Assembly (NCBI GenBank): GCA_016584495.1
Contig: WAID01000009.1
Location: 868,001-932,000 of the forward strand
DNA from: Celoporthe dispersa
Lineage: Eukaryota > Ascomycota > Sordariomycetes > Diaporthales > Cryphonectriaceae
Direction: 5' to 3'
DNA length: 64,000 nucleotides
The notes under the pieces are model-generated. The model was not told where the DNA came from. It saw only the letters and a program-made list of their open reading frames with translations, and searched no databases. Positions 34,695 to 45,746 of this stretch are shown piece by piece; the stretch's first letter is position 1; the number at the start of each line of letters is the position of its first letter. A program made the translations under genes and the position numbers.

Positions 34695-35206
34695 TGGGGG
34701 TGTATGTCAGTCTAGGACCCTGAGGAAAGCCTAGGAGGCGAACGCGATTTCCATGGCTTCTTCAGAGCAGATGACGAGAGACCGGGGGGGCAGCGTGGGG
34801 GGAGGATGTTCTTTTGCACAGCGATACGGCGTCTGGAGGCTCAGTTGGGCAAAAGCATTACTACTCGGGCGCACAGGACTTTTCAGTCTTGGAAGCAACC
34901 TCGATAGAGAGAATCGATGCCTCGACCTATTACTAAATATGTTGCAATGGAGGTGAAGGCTGTGAATTTTAGGATGATCAGATAACGTAGATGAGTACAC
35001 GTAGTCGCTGGGCACGCAGAGGACACGAGACCTGAATCGTTGTTCGTAAAACAGATACCAAGGGGCGGTCTAATGAGCTGTCTCGCGCGAGTGCCCTCAT
35101 GTAAGCAGAACATGGAGGTAGCGAGTGACAGCATGCACACCCGCCCTATTCATGAAGATCATTGCTCATAGCATCATCATATCTGCTGCTGCTGCTCCTC
35201 CTCAAC
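34695..35206. other. Intergenic, convergent 3' ends of RPC2 and RAD57
   Basis: About 510 bp between two stop codons. No gene seen; it presumably holds both 3' UTRs. Confidence 0.6.
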
Positions 35207-36887
35207 CTACTTCTTCGGCCCCCTAATGATCCCCTTCAACCCTCCCATATTGATCTCGAACTCCGTCGCACCCTCCAGCCCAGGTCCCGCCCCCCTCGAC
35301 ATGCGGCGCGAACACAACCTTGGACCATCTCCGCCACGTCTTGACCACCGCACCGCCCCCTTCGTCCTCAGCGTGCCGCGAGCGCCCATACCGGGGCGCC
35401 TTGAACAGCGCGATCCGGCATGCGGTCTGCGTCGCCCAGATCAGACCCAGGCTGGGCGTCTTGAGGACCCTTGTGTGGGGTCGTCGCCCCAGCCGGTGAA
35501 CCAGCGCTGCTGGTGATCGAGCGTCAGGGCGGGCGGTCCAGGTGGACCTACGGTCTCGTCGGGCGGCGGCGGCGGGGGGCGGGAGGGAGGTGGTTCTTCT
35601 TCTTGCTCACCAGCACCGTCCTCCCCGTCGTGCGTGAGAGATAGACTCGAGCGCGGCAGGGCGTCGGCCATGGACGAGGTAGGCTCGACGGGCGGCATAG
35701 GCGGCAGCGGGTTCTTGCTCCGCGCCGCGAGGGGCGAGTCCTCGATCCCTGGCCCACCTCGGGCCCTCTGAACACCCGGCGTGGTGACGCTTCGGTCCAT
35801 TGCTGGCGGCGCCGGCGGTGGTTGCCTTCTTCTAGTCAACAACGGACTCCCCACCGGGGCGAACCGATCTGCCACCTGGTTCGACACCACCACAGCCAGG
35901 TTGTGCTTTCTCGCCAGGTCGCGCAGCAGCATGCCCAGCCTGACGAGCTCTGCACCTCGGGCGCCCATGTTCGAGCCCTGCGTCCTGCTGCCGCCCCTGC
36001 CGGAGGTGGCGGTGGCGTTGCGGTCAAACTCGGCACGGTAGTTGGCCGCGACGCTGTCGAGCACAATGAGCCCGATGTTGCGGCGCTCGACCTCGACAGG
36101 CACCTGGTAGGTGAGGATGTGCTCCTGGGACTCGAGGTCCGGGGTGGTGGTGCTGACGACGGCATCGAGGGAGGGCCGCTGGCCCGCAGGCAGGGAGCCC
36201 AGGACGGGGTTGTGGGCGAGCATCTGGGTGAGGCGGCGCGTGGACAAGGGCGCCTCGGTGGAGATGTACAGGGCGCGGCGGCCGGTGCCGTGTGGTGGTG
36301 GCAGCTGCACGGCCAGGAGGAGGGAGAGCAGCACCTGGGTCTTGCCGGCGCCAGCTTCGCCTGCGATCTCGGTGATGTAGCCTGTGGGTATGCCGCCGCG
36401 GAGGGAGGCGTCGAGGGCCGGGTCGAGGGTGCTGATTGTGGACCACCGGGACGTGCGCGCGGAGTGGGTGTGCCGGGGCGGAGAGGCTTGATGGGTATCG
36501 GCCTCAGCAGCAGCCTCGCTACTACCACCACCAGCAGTAGCAACAGCAGCATCTCTCTTGGTTCCGGCGGTGCGTTGGTGGCCAAGGCTGTCGTCTGTGA
36601 CGCCCAGGTCCGTGTGCAGCGCGTCCAGCACGGCATTGCATAGCCGCTTCAGGTCCAGCAGTGGCAGATGGGTCAACCTGCAGATCTCTGCTGCTTCTAG
36701 GGTGAGCAGATCGGTAGTTGTCTGTCAGGCCAAAAGTCCATGTCAGCATGATGCATCCCTTCATACTGCCAAGGACGATGCGAATGGCACTGGATGATCC
36801 TACCACCTGTTTCTTCTCCAGCGCCGGCATGAGACTTGCATATTGGCTGACGGGAAACTGCGGCAAGACGCGTAGTAGATCACTCAT
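35207..36887 (-). CDS. RAD57: RAD51 paralogue, RAD57-like recombination mediator
   Basis: Exon 1 is 36887-36804 (MSDLLRVLPQFPVSQYASLM...), and exon 2 is 36721-35207 after an 82-bp intron with donor GTAGGA. The total is 532 residues after two compensating frame shifts. Visible features are the N-terminal helical domain ending TTTDLLTLEAAEICRL, Walker A GEAGAGKTQ (about residue 148), Walker B LIVLDSVAANYR (about 245), RGAELVRLGMLLRDLAR and VVVSNQVADRF. After WFTGWGDDP the frame moves at a C4 run (35477-35480) to VLKTPSLGLIWATQTACRI, and again at a six-base run (35290-35295) to the family-like end GLEGATEFEINMGGLKGIIR. Rad57 pairs with Rad55 to help load Rad51 on ssDNA. Residues of the middle Pro/Arg-rich loop are not conserved. 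As written the frame would end early, losing about 80 residues. Confidence 0.88.
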
Positions 36888-38233
36888 GGGTAGATGTGTG
36901 CTGACGATGCAGGACGACGGTTTTGGCGTGCTAGAGAAGTGCTGTCTCGGCACAGCATAGGGCGCAATGAATGGGAAGCGGCGGTGGTGCTAGAGTTGGT
37001 GTTTGTGATGCTAAATTCACTAGATGCTGCGGGCCTGATGCGGTTTAAGAAAAAGCCCTGACCCCCCTGACAACCTCGCTGGAGCCTCCTCCTCAACGAC
37101 TCTCTCGTCCAGCCAGCCCACCTGCACAAGATGGCGATCGAACCGGCGGAGGCCAGAAAAGATTACTGCTGGTTGGAGACATGATCATGAGAGGGTGGAT
37201 GCACTGTTGTAGGCTCGGCATCTGTTATCACTCAAGTTAGCAGCACTGTGTGTGTGCCAGTTGGTTTCTAGGACTCGCGTGGGCATAGCCTTGGGAAACC
37301 TCTGCGAGATCTCAGCCCGGAGAAAAAGGCTGGAAACTTGTCCGGCTCGGAATATCCTCTTTTTATCTATCAAGGCAACTAACTATAGACTCTGAATGCC
37401 TTCCTGTGGAGCATCTAGGGATACTCAACCTCGGGCACTGGGTAAAAGGCTGGACCCTTCAGGAAGACTCTGCAAGAATGACGTCTAAATGGTGTCACCG
37501 AAAATTCAGAAGAAAAAAAAATGAAAATATGATCGCCCTGCCTGCGGATGGGGGGCTGATCTCTCCAGATGTGGATTCCGGCCTAGAAATAATTGCTTCC
37601 CTATTGCCTACACAGTGATTATCCTACAGCAGATGCGCGCCACAGAAAAGCCTCCCTTGTGCGATGATAGCTGATGGTCTGCCAGGCACCCGGCCAGGCG
37701 GCTAGCGGCAAAATACTCGTTCAACCAAGGAGGCACTTCTAGCCTTTGTAGGTATAGAATGACGCCTCAGCCTCAAAGGGAGAAATCAGCATGCAACATG
37801 GTAGGCAGCCAGGCCTCCCAACGTTGCCGTAATACCATAACAAATTATCTGCTTAGGTAATCGACAAGCTTTTCAAGGTGCCTTGACATTACATCATGTC
37901 TCTGAGAGAAAAATACCCCGCGGCCCGCCCTGGCAGTAACGTCCCAAAACCGGATGCGCTGGGAAGGTGGGGGGGGGGGAGGGAACCGTAGCCTCTAGGT
38001 TGAGCGCAAAAAAGGCCTGTGACTGCTGTAGAAGATAGGTTCAGAATGGAATGAGGCTGCAGCGACCTACATTGTGAGTTCAAGGCCCAAGTCACCCTCA
38101 GGATAAGCAGGGCAGCCTTTCGCATGAAGGTGCTCTGTGGTAGGTCGGAGGAGCGGGGGGCTGGAATCGACAGGGATCATTCTACCAGCTGCTGGGGTGT
38201 GCTGGGTGCTGCTAGCAGTTTCGCTGGATAGAA

Positions 38234-38246
38234 TTCGAGAAGCTTC
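38234..38246. promoter_or_regulatory. Heat-shock element upstream of HSP70
   Basis: TTCGAGAAGCTTC is a perfect three-unit HSE (TTCnnGAAnnTTC), 287 bp before the HSP70 ATG and about 50 bp before the TATA-like box. This is the binding pattern of the HSF trimer. Confidence 0.8.
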
Positions 38247-38295
38247 TCCCACCTGCTAGTGCCCCACTTCCAAACTGCTGCAGCTTTGAGCGCTG

Positions 38296-38304
38296 TTTAT
38301 ATTT
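38296..38304 (+). promoter_or_regulatory. TATA-like box of HSP70
   Basis: TTTATATTT lies 50 bp downstream of the HSE and about 230 bp upstream of the start codon, a typical arrangement for a stress-inducible fungal promoter. Confidence 0.5.
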
Positions 38305-38532
38305 CTGCCTCAACTCTCTCCCACCTTGTTCTGACTGGAATTTTCCTTCTCACATCAACACAAACAACACTTCTCTGCCTTTTTCCTACTCTCTTCCATT
38401 TTCACATCGAGACTCTTGCATCTCCTGCATTCTCGACCACTACTCTTCTTGTGATACCCCCCACCCTTCTTCATACTACGATCTCTACCACACTCCCAAC
38501 ACCACACCTTTCCACCCCACACAACCGTCACA

Positions 38533-39601
38533 ATGGCGCCAGCTGTTGGTATTGATCTGGGTACCACGTACTCTTGCGTTGGTGTCTTCCGCGATGATCG
38601 CATTGAGATCATTGGTAAGTGGTCCATCACACCCTCATGATGCCCCCCCCCCCCCACAGACAAAACCGCCTCTGGGCGAGGGGGAGCCTCTCCCCACTAC
38701 AGAACACCCTCTCCAGCCTTATTCTCTGCAGCGACGATATGCTAACTAGTGCCTATAGCCAACGACCAGGGCAACCGTACCACCCCATCATTCGTTGCTT
38801 TCACGGATACAGAGCGTCTCATTGGTGATGCCGCGAAGAACCAGGTCGCCATGAACCCCCACAACACCGTCTTCGACGCGAAGCGGTTGATTGGTCGCAA
38901 GTTCCAGGACTCTGAGGTCCAGGCCGACATGAAGCACTTCCCCTTCAAGGTCATCGAGAAGGGCAGCAAGCCCGTCATCGAGGTTGAGTTCAAGGGCGAG
39001 TCCAAGCACTTCACCCCTGAGGAGATCTCCTCCATGGTCCTCACCAAGATGCGCGAGACTGCTGAGGCCTACCTCGGCGGCACCGTCAACAACGCTGTCG
39101 TCACTGTTCCTGCCTACTTCAACGACTCTCAGCGCCAGGCCACCAAGGATGCTGGTCTCATTGCCGGCCTGAACGTCCTGCGTATCATCAACGAGCCTAC
39201 CGCGGCTGCCATCGCCTACGGTCTCGACAAGAAGGTCGAGGGCGAGCGCAACGTCCTCATCTTCGACCTGGGTGGTGGTACCTTCGATGTCTCCCTCCTC
39301 ACCATCGAGGAGGGTATCTTCGAGGTTAAGTCCACCGCTGGTGACACCCACTTGGGTGGTGAGGACTTCGACAACCGTCTCGTCAACCACTTTGTTAGCG
39401 AGTTCAAGCGCAAGTTCAAGAAAGGTGAGAACCCTCCCGTCTCCACACCGCTACAAAACCTTGACTTCTTTACTAACAAGGCTTTTAGACCTGTCTTCCA
39501 ACCCCCGTGCCCTGCGCCGTCTCCGCACTGCTTGCGAGCGTGCCAAGCGTACCCTCTCTTCCTCTGCCCAGACCTCCATCGAGATCGACTCCCTGTTCGA
39601 G

Positions 39602-39636
<35 letters not shown>

Positions 39637-40683
39637 TTTCGAGGAGCTCTGCCAGGACCTCTTCCGCTCTACCCTGCAGCCTGTTGACCGTGTCCTGACG
39701 GACGCCAAGATCGACAAGTCTCAGGTTCACGAGATTGTCCTGGTCGGCGGTTCCACCCGTATCCCTCGCATCCAGAAGCTCATCACCGACTACTTCAACG
39801 GCAAGGAGCCCAACAAGTCCATCAACCCCGACGAGGCTGTTGCCTACGGTGCCGCCGTCCAGGCCGCTATTCTGTCTGGCGACACCAGCTCCAAGTCCAC
39901 CAACGAGATCCTGCTTCTGGATGTCGCGCCGCTCTCCATCGGTATCGAGACCGCTGGTGGCATGATGACCAAGCTCATCCCCCGCAACACCACCATCCCC
40001 ACCAAGAAGTCCGAGGTCTTCTCGACCTTCTCCGACAACCAGCCTGGTGTGCTCATCCAGGTCTACGAGGGTGAGCGTCAGCGCACCAAGGACAACAACC
40101 TGCTCGGCAAGTTCGAGCTCACCGGCATCCCCCTGCACCCCGCGGCGTCCCTCAGATCGAGGTTACCTTCGATGTGGACGCCAACGGCATCATCAACGTC
40201 TCCGCTCTCGAGAAGGGTACCGGTAAGACCAACAAGATTGTCATCACCAACGACAAGGGTCGCCTGTCCAAGGAGGAGATCGAGCGCATGCTGTCTGAGG
40301 CCGAGAAGTACAAGGAGGAGGATGAGGCCGAGGCTTCCCGTGTCTCTGCCAAGAACGGCCTCGAGTCCTACGCCTACTCTCTGCGCAACACTCTGTCCGA
40401 CTCCAAGGTCGACGAGAAGCTTGACGCTGCCGACAAGGAGAAGCTCAACACCGAGATCAGCAGCGTCGTCACCTGGCTCGACGAGAACCAGACCGCCACT
40501 CGTGAGGAGTACGAGGACAAGCAGAAGGAGCTTGAGGGTATCGCCAACCCCATCATGATGAAGTTCTACGGTGCTTCTGGTGCTGGCGGCATGCCCGGCG
40601 GTATGCCCGGCGGCATGCCCGGTGGCGCTCCCGGCGCTGCCCCTGGTGGCGATGACGGTCCTACCGTCGAGGAGGTCGACTAA
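38533..40683 (+). CDS. SSA1: Cytosolic HSP70 (SSA-type) molecular chaperone
   Basis: Exons are 38533-38614, 38759-39424 and 39489-40683, with introns of 144 and 64 bp (donors GTAAGT and GTGAGA). The protein begins APAVGIDLGTTYSCVGV and contains IINEPTAAAIAYGLD, IFDLGGGTFDVSLL, the substrate-binding domain and GGMP repeats. It ends in EEVD, the tail of cytosolic HSP70s that binds TPR co-chaperones. Length is 647 residues once one base is restored. In the substrate-binding domain the frame slips at a C5 run (40129-40133): ELTGIP continues as PAPRGVPQIEVTFDVDANG only if the run is six long. As written, translation would run in a wrong frame to 40558. HSP70 is among the most conserved proteins known, so this is the clearest case of a sequence error in the window. 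Intron 1 contains a run of about 13 C. An HSE lies upstream. Confidence 0.96.
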
Positions 40684-41078
40684 GCGGTCTCCATCGCAAG
40701 GTTGCATGTCGACGATGATTTGGAATTGTTCAAGGTCTTTCGATTTGCGACGCGCGGAGGTGGTAGTAGTTTAGACGATGGCGTCTGTTCCTCTTTTATT
40801 TTTTTTTGCCATGACTTAATGATACAGGGAAAAGTTCGGCTCGGAAGGGTATACAAGTGCATTGGTCGTACTTAATTCATTCGACAGAACGGAATGGAAT
40901 CAAAGAAAAAAATTCAATAATTCTTTTCGCTATGGCTCTTTGTGACATGCTTCTGATGCCTCACGGTAGAACCATCAAACTGGTGAGAGAGAGGAGTATA
41001 TATACGTATATCGTCTCTTCATGGCCTCGCCACGGTATCATCTGATTATTTCCAGTCCTCTTTTCGACATTCAAACTC
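40684..41078. other. Intergenic, convergent 3' ends of HSP70 and EMI1
   Basis: About 395 bp, no gene seen. AT-rich segment around 40795-40925, as expected for 3' UTRs. Confidence 0.6.
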
Positions 41079-41898
41079 TTATGATGATCCCCTCTCGAGC
41101 CCCTTGCGTATCCTCTCCATCCTCTCCATCTCCCACCTCTGGAACTCGGCATCATCGACCTGGGCCGCCTCCACAGGGGCAGAGAAGGCCTCCCCGGGCG
41201 CCACCCTCTCCGCCCTCTCCCGCCAGACGTCCTCGCTGCTGGGCCTCCCCGGGCCGTACTTGGCGAGGAGCTTGGCGCGGTAGTGCTCGCGGATCAGGTC
41301 CTCCTTGACAGGGCCGGCGGGCTGGCCCTTTACGCGCATGCAGAACCAGAGGTCGTCCCAGAGGTCGCTGCAGGAGCGCACCGTGCCGTAGCGGTAGATG
41401 CTGTTCCACTGGCCGCCTAGGGATTGGCAGTAGAAGGCCTGGTTGAAGGCTGACTCGCAGTCGATGGTGGTGGGGAGGAGGGACTCGGCTAGGGGGGGAG
41501 AGGCGGGGGGCGGTTGTCGTGGAGGAGGAGGTGCCTGTCGTCGGCTGGGAGGAGGAGGTCGGTGGTATATCTGAGGAGGAGGAGGAGGAGCTGCCCTTGC
41601 TTGCCCACCGCGACGACCAGGAGGAAAACGGCATGCTGGCAGGCGGCCCGTGATCAGGCGTGGAGCCGCCGCCTTGTTGTGAACCTCCTCGTGAGCTCTC
41701 GGCACTGCCCATCAGCTCCTCGAGGAACCTGTGCACTTCGGGGTCTGCATCTGGCGCGGCCTTGTTCTGGGGCTTTTGTGGTCGTTGCGCTGCTGCTGCT
41801 GCTGCTGCTGCTGTCTGGCGGTCGTCTTGTGGTGGCGGGGCATCTCGCGATGCTGCGGGTGAGGCCGAAGGAGCAGTGGCTCCCCAGAACCAGCCCAT
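41079..41898 (-). CDS. EMI1: EMI1/DUF3128 family protein with twin CX9C motif
   Basis: A single exon with one frame slip encodes 272 residues. The N-terminal two thirds (MGWFWGATAPSA...) is low-complexity with polyAla and polySer runs. The conserved DUF3128 domain at the C-terminal half reads IDCESAFNQAFYCQSLGGQW...CSDLWDDLWFCMRVK. The two cysteine pairs are each separated by exactly nine residues (CX9C twice), the pattern of disulphide-linked helical hairpins of the mitochondrial intermembrane space. The two halves are in different frames; removing one base from a G7 run (+ strand, 41492-41498) joins them as ...SPLAESLLPTTIDCE. Yeast Emi1 is needed for early meiotic gene induction and is reported in mitochondrial contexts; a function here is inference. 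The N-terminal linker is not conserved, so an intron there is possible. Confidence 0.85.
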
Positions 41899-42463
41899 CT
41901 TTTTTTGGTTGTGTATATGTGTCGCCCGCTGGTCTTTTTCTCTTCTTTTACTGCTCCTCCTGGGTCACAGCCTTCTTGCTGGTTAGCTAAGTATGTGTGT
42001 GGGCTCCCAGTGAGACGTAGACGTGCTGCTGGTGATCTTCAAGTTGCGCAGCTTAGAGGCAGGCGCTGTCGCATCGGAGTCGTGCCTCCTCAACTTTTTG
42101 CACAACTTCTTTGCCTGCCAAGACTTGGGTAACCCTGACCCTGGGTAAGTGGGCAGCTCACCACCCACCTTCCCAAAGAAGAAAACCAACCCAAGTAATA
42201 CTCGAAAATAGGTTCAAATGCCAAGGAGAACTTCTTCCTCGGTAGTTTACAAAGGCAAATACTAGAATTTAATGAGACAAATCATATGCTTGATTAATTA
42301 TCAGGAATAGTAGCGATCGTCCAACACGAATATTTGATGCAAAAATAGTGATTCCGAAGCCATACCGGAATTCGCAAGATATATATCCATTTAGGTCGAA
42401 ACTATTTTATTTTTTTCTTAAATCCCATAATAATCACTTCGACCTTGTTTCCCAGCCGTAGGC
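41899..42463. other. Intergenic between EMI1 and the DUF3176 gene
   Basis: EMI1 promoter region and the 3' flank of the DUF3176 gene. The stretch 42230-42440 is noticeably AT-rich. No gene seen. Confidence 0.6.
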
Positions 42464-44676
42464 CTATCTGGGAGTACATAGCATCACCGGCCCACCAGCA
42501 GTACTAAGCTGGACCCGGATAACCTGTGAGTGCTGTTTTAATCCCTCGGGCGACAGCAGATGCCGGTCTTCCTCGAGCTCATCGCCCATCTCGTCCAGGC
42601 TCGACAGCCTCGTGAACAAGGGCAGCAAGCTTGACGTCTTCCAGGAGTCCATGTGCTGCTGCCGCGTGTAGAGCAGGGTGGAGAGGAAGAATGTGATGGC
42701 CAGCAGGACTGCTGCTGCGGGGAGGGAGATCCATGTCCAGTCGACTCGGATGTATGTCTTGATTGTTGCAGAGAGATGAGAGAGTCAGCAGTTGGTCTAT
42801 GTTCTCTTTCTTTTCTTTCTTTTCTTCTCTTCTTTTTTTCGGGTTTGTTCTGGAGGTGGAACACAACACAGTAGCGGTGGGCAAGCAGGAGGGGTTCAGT
42901 AGCGTAGGGTTGATCGGTTCACTTACCTCTTGGACGAGGGCTGTGCCGTATACAGAGGTTGCATTGGGGTTCTGGGCGACGATGTAGGACATGGCAGTGG
43001 TGATGTTCTGGATGCGCTCCGTCAGGTTCGATGAAGACAGCAGCGCCTTGCCGGCATCCGCGTTGGACGTGGTGGTCAGGCTGTCGTTCAGCTGTTGGAT
43101 GATGAAGGCGTGGTCGTTCGGGTTGACGTAGAAGCTAGCATTGCCGGACGAGTTGTCGGGAGCCGCGATGGTGAACTCGGAGTTGACGTAGTAGACATCG
43201 TTCACATCATCATTACTATATTTGGTCTCGCCAGGGATCGGTACGGCGAGGAGAGCATACTCCGCTGTCGCCCCGGGCTCGAAGACACCGTTGACCACCG
43301 AGAGGTTCTGGTAGTGGATCGCAGTCCAACCTATGGTGCACTCGATGCCCTCGGCCTCGTCCCACTCGATCGGGATGGGGTCTTCCTCGGTGCCTGCTCC
43401 GGTGACGGGTATGTTGATCGCGAACACCTTGACCAGAGTCGGGTCTACCCAGTTGACACTGTCATTCCAGCCGGTGCGCGTCGTGGACATGAAGCTCGTG
43501 TCGATGGCACCTTCGTTGGAGGTGACGCTGACGGTCATGTCAAAGGTCATGTTGCCCGGGAGGGTGTATATGTAGCCAACCAGCCCGTTGTACGAGGGTT
43601 TTTTCGCCGTCATGTCGTTGGTGACGTTGGTGCACCGGGCCGAGATGCCCAGGGTGGTGAAAGGCTCCCAGGTACAATTACCTGTCGGACAGCCCACATC
43701 GACGGATGTGTCGAGGTCATCTGCTTCGCATGTCAGAGGGCCGGAGGTGAAAGACCATGGTGGCCCACAGTGAAGAAACAAAAGAAAAATAGAAAGGGAC
43801 AGGGTCACAGACATAAACCACTCATGATGGCGCCCACCATAGAGGACTGAACCTGCTCGGCCATGACCGTATTGGCACTGTTGATATTGCCATCCCCGTC
43901 AAGCGCTGTCTGGCGGTAGAGCCCAATGCCACTATCGTACGCGTTCGTTGTCCCAAAGATGACCCTCTCGGCATACGCCGAGGCCGGGACCAGCGCGAGG
44001 AAAAAGAGATGATCTGCTGCGTGAAGGCACCCACGGCCAGCGAGAGCAGGGCGATCACAGACCCGAGCACGGCCAGCTTGGCGCGGATGTTGATGGTCCA
44101 GATGAACCGCAGGGCCCCGATCGGACCGGCCGCCCCCTCGAAGTAGTCGTAGTCTCGGAGCCGGCGGCTGGACCTGGCGAAGTAGATCCATTTGAGCTGG
44201 CCGATGCAGGCGCCAGTGGTCAGCATGAAGCCTGCCTCGGTGAGGGTCGAGAACACAGAGACGAGGGTGTTTGGGGCGATGGTGAAGTGCCAGTCTGACA
44301 GGGCCCTGTCTCTCTCGTAGAGAAGGATGATGACGATGGCGGCGAAGCAGGACATGCTCAGCAGCATGGAGAGAAACTCCCATCTCCAGGCCCAGAGCGC
44401 CAGGCGTGACGGCCGCTTCCCATTCCTCGGCCTCGTCCCCTCGGGTGGAGCTGTGGCTGGTTCCTGGTCGCCATAAGGATGAACAGACTGCTGCTCTTGT
44501 TCGTTGGCGTACAGATAGCCCTCGCTGGGGTACTGGCCGTCATTGTTGAGAGCCGCGTGGGCAGCCGAGGCCTTTTCCGGAGAGACCAGAGGTGCGTGCT
44601 CGAGATAGGTCAGCGGTAGGGAATGGGCGCCCGAGGGCTCCTGGCCGGGGCCCTCGTGAGAACGTAACAGGCTCAT
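42464..44676 (-). CDS. DUF3176 family multi-pass membrane protein
   Basis: Exons are 44676-43813, 43720-42927 and 42757-42464, with introns of 92 and 169 bp (donors GTCTGT and GTAAGT), giving about 650 residues. A cytosolic N-terminus leads into three membrane segments (MLLSMSCFAAIVIILLY, a second around TEAGFMLTTGACIG, and a third around LAVLGSVIALLSLAVGAF). A large Asn/Thr-rich extracellular or lumenal domain with many NxS/T sites and the cysteine motif CPTGNCTW follows. The last membrane span is ISLPAAAVLLAITFFLSTLLY. This layout is that of the fungal DUF3176 family, which has no known biochemical activity. The frame slips once after FTQQIIS at a T5 run (A5 on the + strand, 44001-44005); one added base makes all phases agree. 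The start MSLLRSHEG is my choice; the frame remains open further upstream. Confidence 0.85.
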
Positions 44677-45746
44677 GAAGGCTAGACCGACAGCAGCTAG
44701 CTTTCTGGCCCGAACGAGATGATCAGGCAGCCATATAGGGTTCCAGATATAACTCGACCGCAGAGAGAGAAAGAAGAGCTTGCAGAGAGCCAGCAAATCT
44801 AGACAGTGGGGCGGGCTTTCCCCAGCCTTAAGTAAGGAAGAGAAGGTCGGTGACGTCCTGTGTGCAACGCACAGATGCGGCTGAAGTGTGCATGATAGAG
44901 GCATCCATATAGCACGCATCCAAAGAGGAGATGGAGGCTGAACGATCGACCTCATTGGCCTTGCGGTGCACCCTCGCAGAGCCCAAAGCCGGATAGTATG
45001 GAGCCGTAGGATCAAAGATCCCGTAGGATTCAAGCGTTAGGCTGCGTAGCGAGGAAGGGGTATACGAGGCGAGCACAGGTGATTATGATGACCAGCCGGC
45101 CTCCTCGGTGAACCAGAACAGCCGAGCTCGCCCATGCAATGTGTACACAATTATGGGGAAAGGCCTCTGCATGCTGCGTGAGCAAAAGACGCCTCGCTGC
45201 AGCGGTAGGGAAGTTCTGGCGAACATAATAAGAGAGCCTGCTGCCGGAGACGAGATTCGTCCGACATTGTATCCTGGAGAGGTCTGACCAGCTGCTTCCG
45301 AGCCCCGCGAGCCCGAGGATTCTGTTGCAGGCTGTCTGAGATAAATGGCAGAGGTGTTTTGTTCGAAAGAATGGCAATATTGTGTTGTCTTGTCATCAAC
45401 ACCCAAGTACGGAGTACCAGCACTAATTATGGAACATTAATGGCAGTGGCGGTACCAGTAGCAGCGGTTATTCAGCAGGCCATCCTTGCCCTGTGCTAGG
45501 CCCACAGCACATGCTTAGCTGCTGCACTAGGCCCTGTTGCGCGAGCTGTTGCGCAGATTTAGCGCGCCTATGACCTCACTGGCACATTGCAGCAGGCGCG
45601 ACTTGTACATACCGGGTCTACCACTGACACTTGCCAACCATGGACACAACTTGGTGGGGTGACAATCTGGGCAGAGACACCATCATCGCCTCTCCCCGAC
45701 GTCCACACCTCACATCTTCTCCTCCCAAGACCATAATGAAGAAGCC
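44677..45746. other. Divergent promoter region between the DUF3176 gene and YME2
   Basis: About 1.07 kb. No gene recognised. It contains GTACGGAGTAC at 45407-45417 and GC-rich imperfect inverted repeats around 45485-45560. Confidence 0.55.

Larger units (their letters stand above)
36888..38532. other. Divergent promoter region between RAD57 and HSP70
   Basis: No gene recognised. The right-hand 300 bp is the HSP70 promoter with a heat-shock element and a TATA-like box, then a C/T-rich 5' UTR from about 38306 to the ATG. The left side holds the RAD57 promoter. Confidence 0.6.

Noticed and set aside
38641..38657. C-run in HSP70 intron 1 as a frameshift site
   Set aside because: It lies inside a clear intron with donor GTAAGT and branch GCTAAC, so its length does not affect the protein.
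39272..40558. 428-codon + frame across HSP70
   Set aside because: It combines true HSP70 sequence in exon 3 with out-of-frame sequence on both sides, created by the intron and the frame slip at 40129-40133.
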